NCBI GenBank assembly: GCA_964514665.1
Contig: CAZESH010000049.1
Coordinates: 1 to 19,638, forward strand
Source of the DNA: CAZESH01 sp964514665
GTDB taxonomy: Bacteria > Bacillota > Bacilli > Paenibacillales > KCTC-25726
Direction: 5' to 3'
DNA length: 19,638 bases
Positions within the stretch are counted from its first letter, which is position 1. Every line of letters begins with the position of its first letter. Below are positions 19,617 to 19,638 of the stretch, in pieces. Below the pieces are notes generated by a model. It was not told the origin of the DNA, searched no databases, and saw nothing but the letters and a program-made list of their open reading frames with translations. The translations under genes were made by a program, and so were the position numbers.

Positions 19617-19638
19617 ATGTCAGAACGCCGATTTAATC
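19617..19638 (+). CDS. Start of a further gene (cut by window edge)
   Basis: An ATG at 19617 follows AAAGGAGAG with normal spacing and opens MSERRFN. Only seven codons are visible, so no family can be named. It lies 46 bases after the rhodanese stop on the same strand and probably shares its transcript. Confidence 0.55.

Noticed and set aside
1..19638. CRISPR arrays, tRNA or rRNA genes, insertion sequences, phage genes
   Set aside because: No spaced direct repeats, cloverleaf structures, transposase motifs or terminal inverted repeats were seen on reading both strands.

Overview
The window looks like chromosomal DNA of a Gram-positive Bacillota, most likely Paenibacillaceae or a relative. 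The reasons are strong AGGAGG-type ribosome binding sites, U-rich intrinsic terminators, a LexA (DinR)-type SOS box, a yqkE homologue next to an aldo/keto reductase, a KinA-like histidine kinase core, and a moderate G+C content by eye. The genus is inferred, not shown. No rRNA, tRNA, CRISPR array, transposase or phage gene was seen.

Layout. (1) Positions 1-1402, minus strand: the 5' part of a ZIP-type metal transporter, a UPF0173-type metallo-beta-lactamase-fold hydrolase, and an unknown 119-residue protein whose stop overlaps the hydrolase start. (2) 1519-2735: an SOS box inside a candidate promoter, a very strong terminator-like hairpin, then an HRDC-domain protein without a helicase. (3) 2844-8408: a signalling operon of a hybrid histidine kinase (HAMP-GAF-HisKA-HATPase-REC), a CheR-type methyltransferase and a REC-PAS-PAS-histidine kinase, with no CheB. 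(4) 8578-16483: a tightly coupled group 4 (membrane-bound, energy-converting) [NiFe] hydrogenase operon in the order hyfB-hyfC-hyfE-hyfF-hyfG-hyfH-hyfI, closing with an overlapping ArsR-family regulator. (5) 16549-19638: an Hsp20-like protein, a convergent ParB-like single-domain protein, yqkE, an aldo/keto reductase, a membrane-anchored rhodanese-like protein behind a CsoR/CstR-like operator, and the first codons of a further gene.

How the genes work together. HyfG, HyfH and HyfI would form the soluble hydrogenase arm: the NiFe large subunit, a 2[4Fe-4S] subunit and the small subunit. HyfB, HyfC, HyfE and HyfF would form a membrane arm with two antiporter-like subunits. The electron-input subunit HyfA/HycB, formate dehydrogenase, CO dehydrogenase and maturation genes are not in the window, so the electron donor is unknown. 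The large-subunit gene stops exactly at the residue where other large subunits are cut by a maturation protease, so this one appears to be encoded already in mature length. The ArsR protein is the obvious local candidate to control the operon. The kinase-CheR-kinase operon upstream has its own terminator and need not be linked to the hydrogenase.
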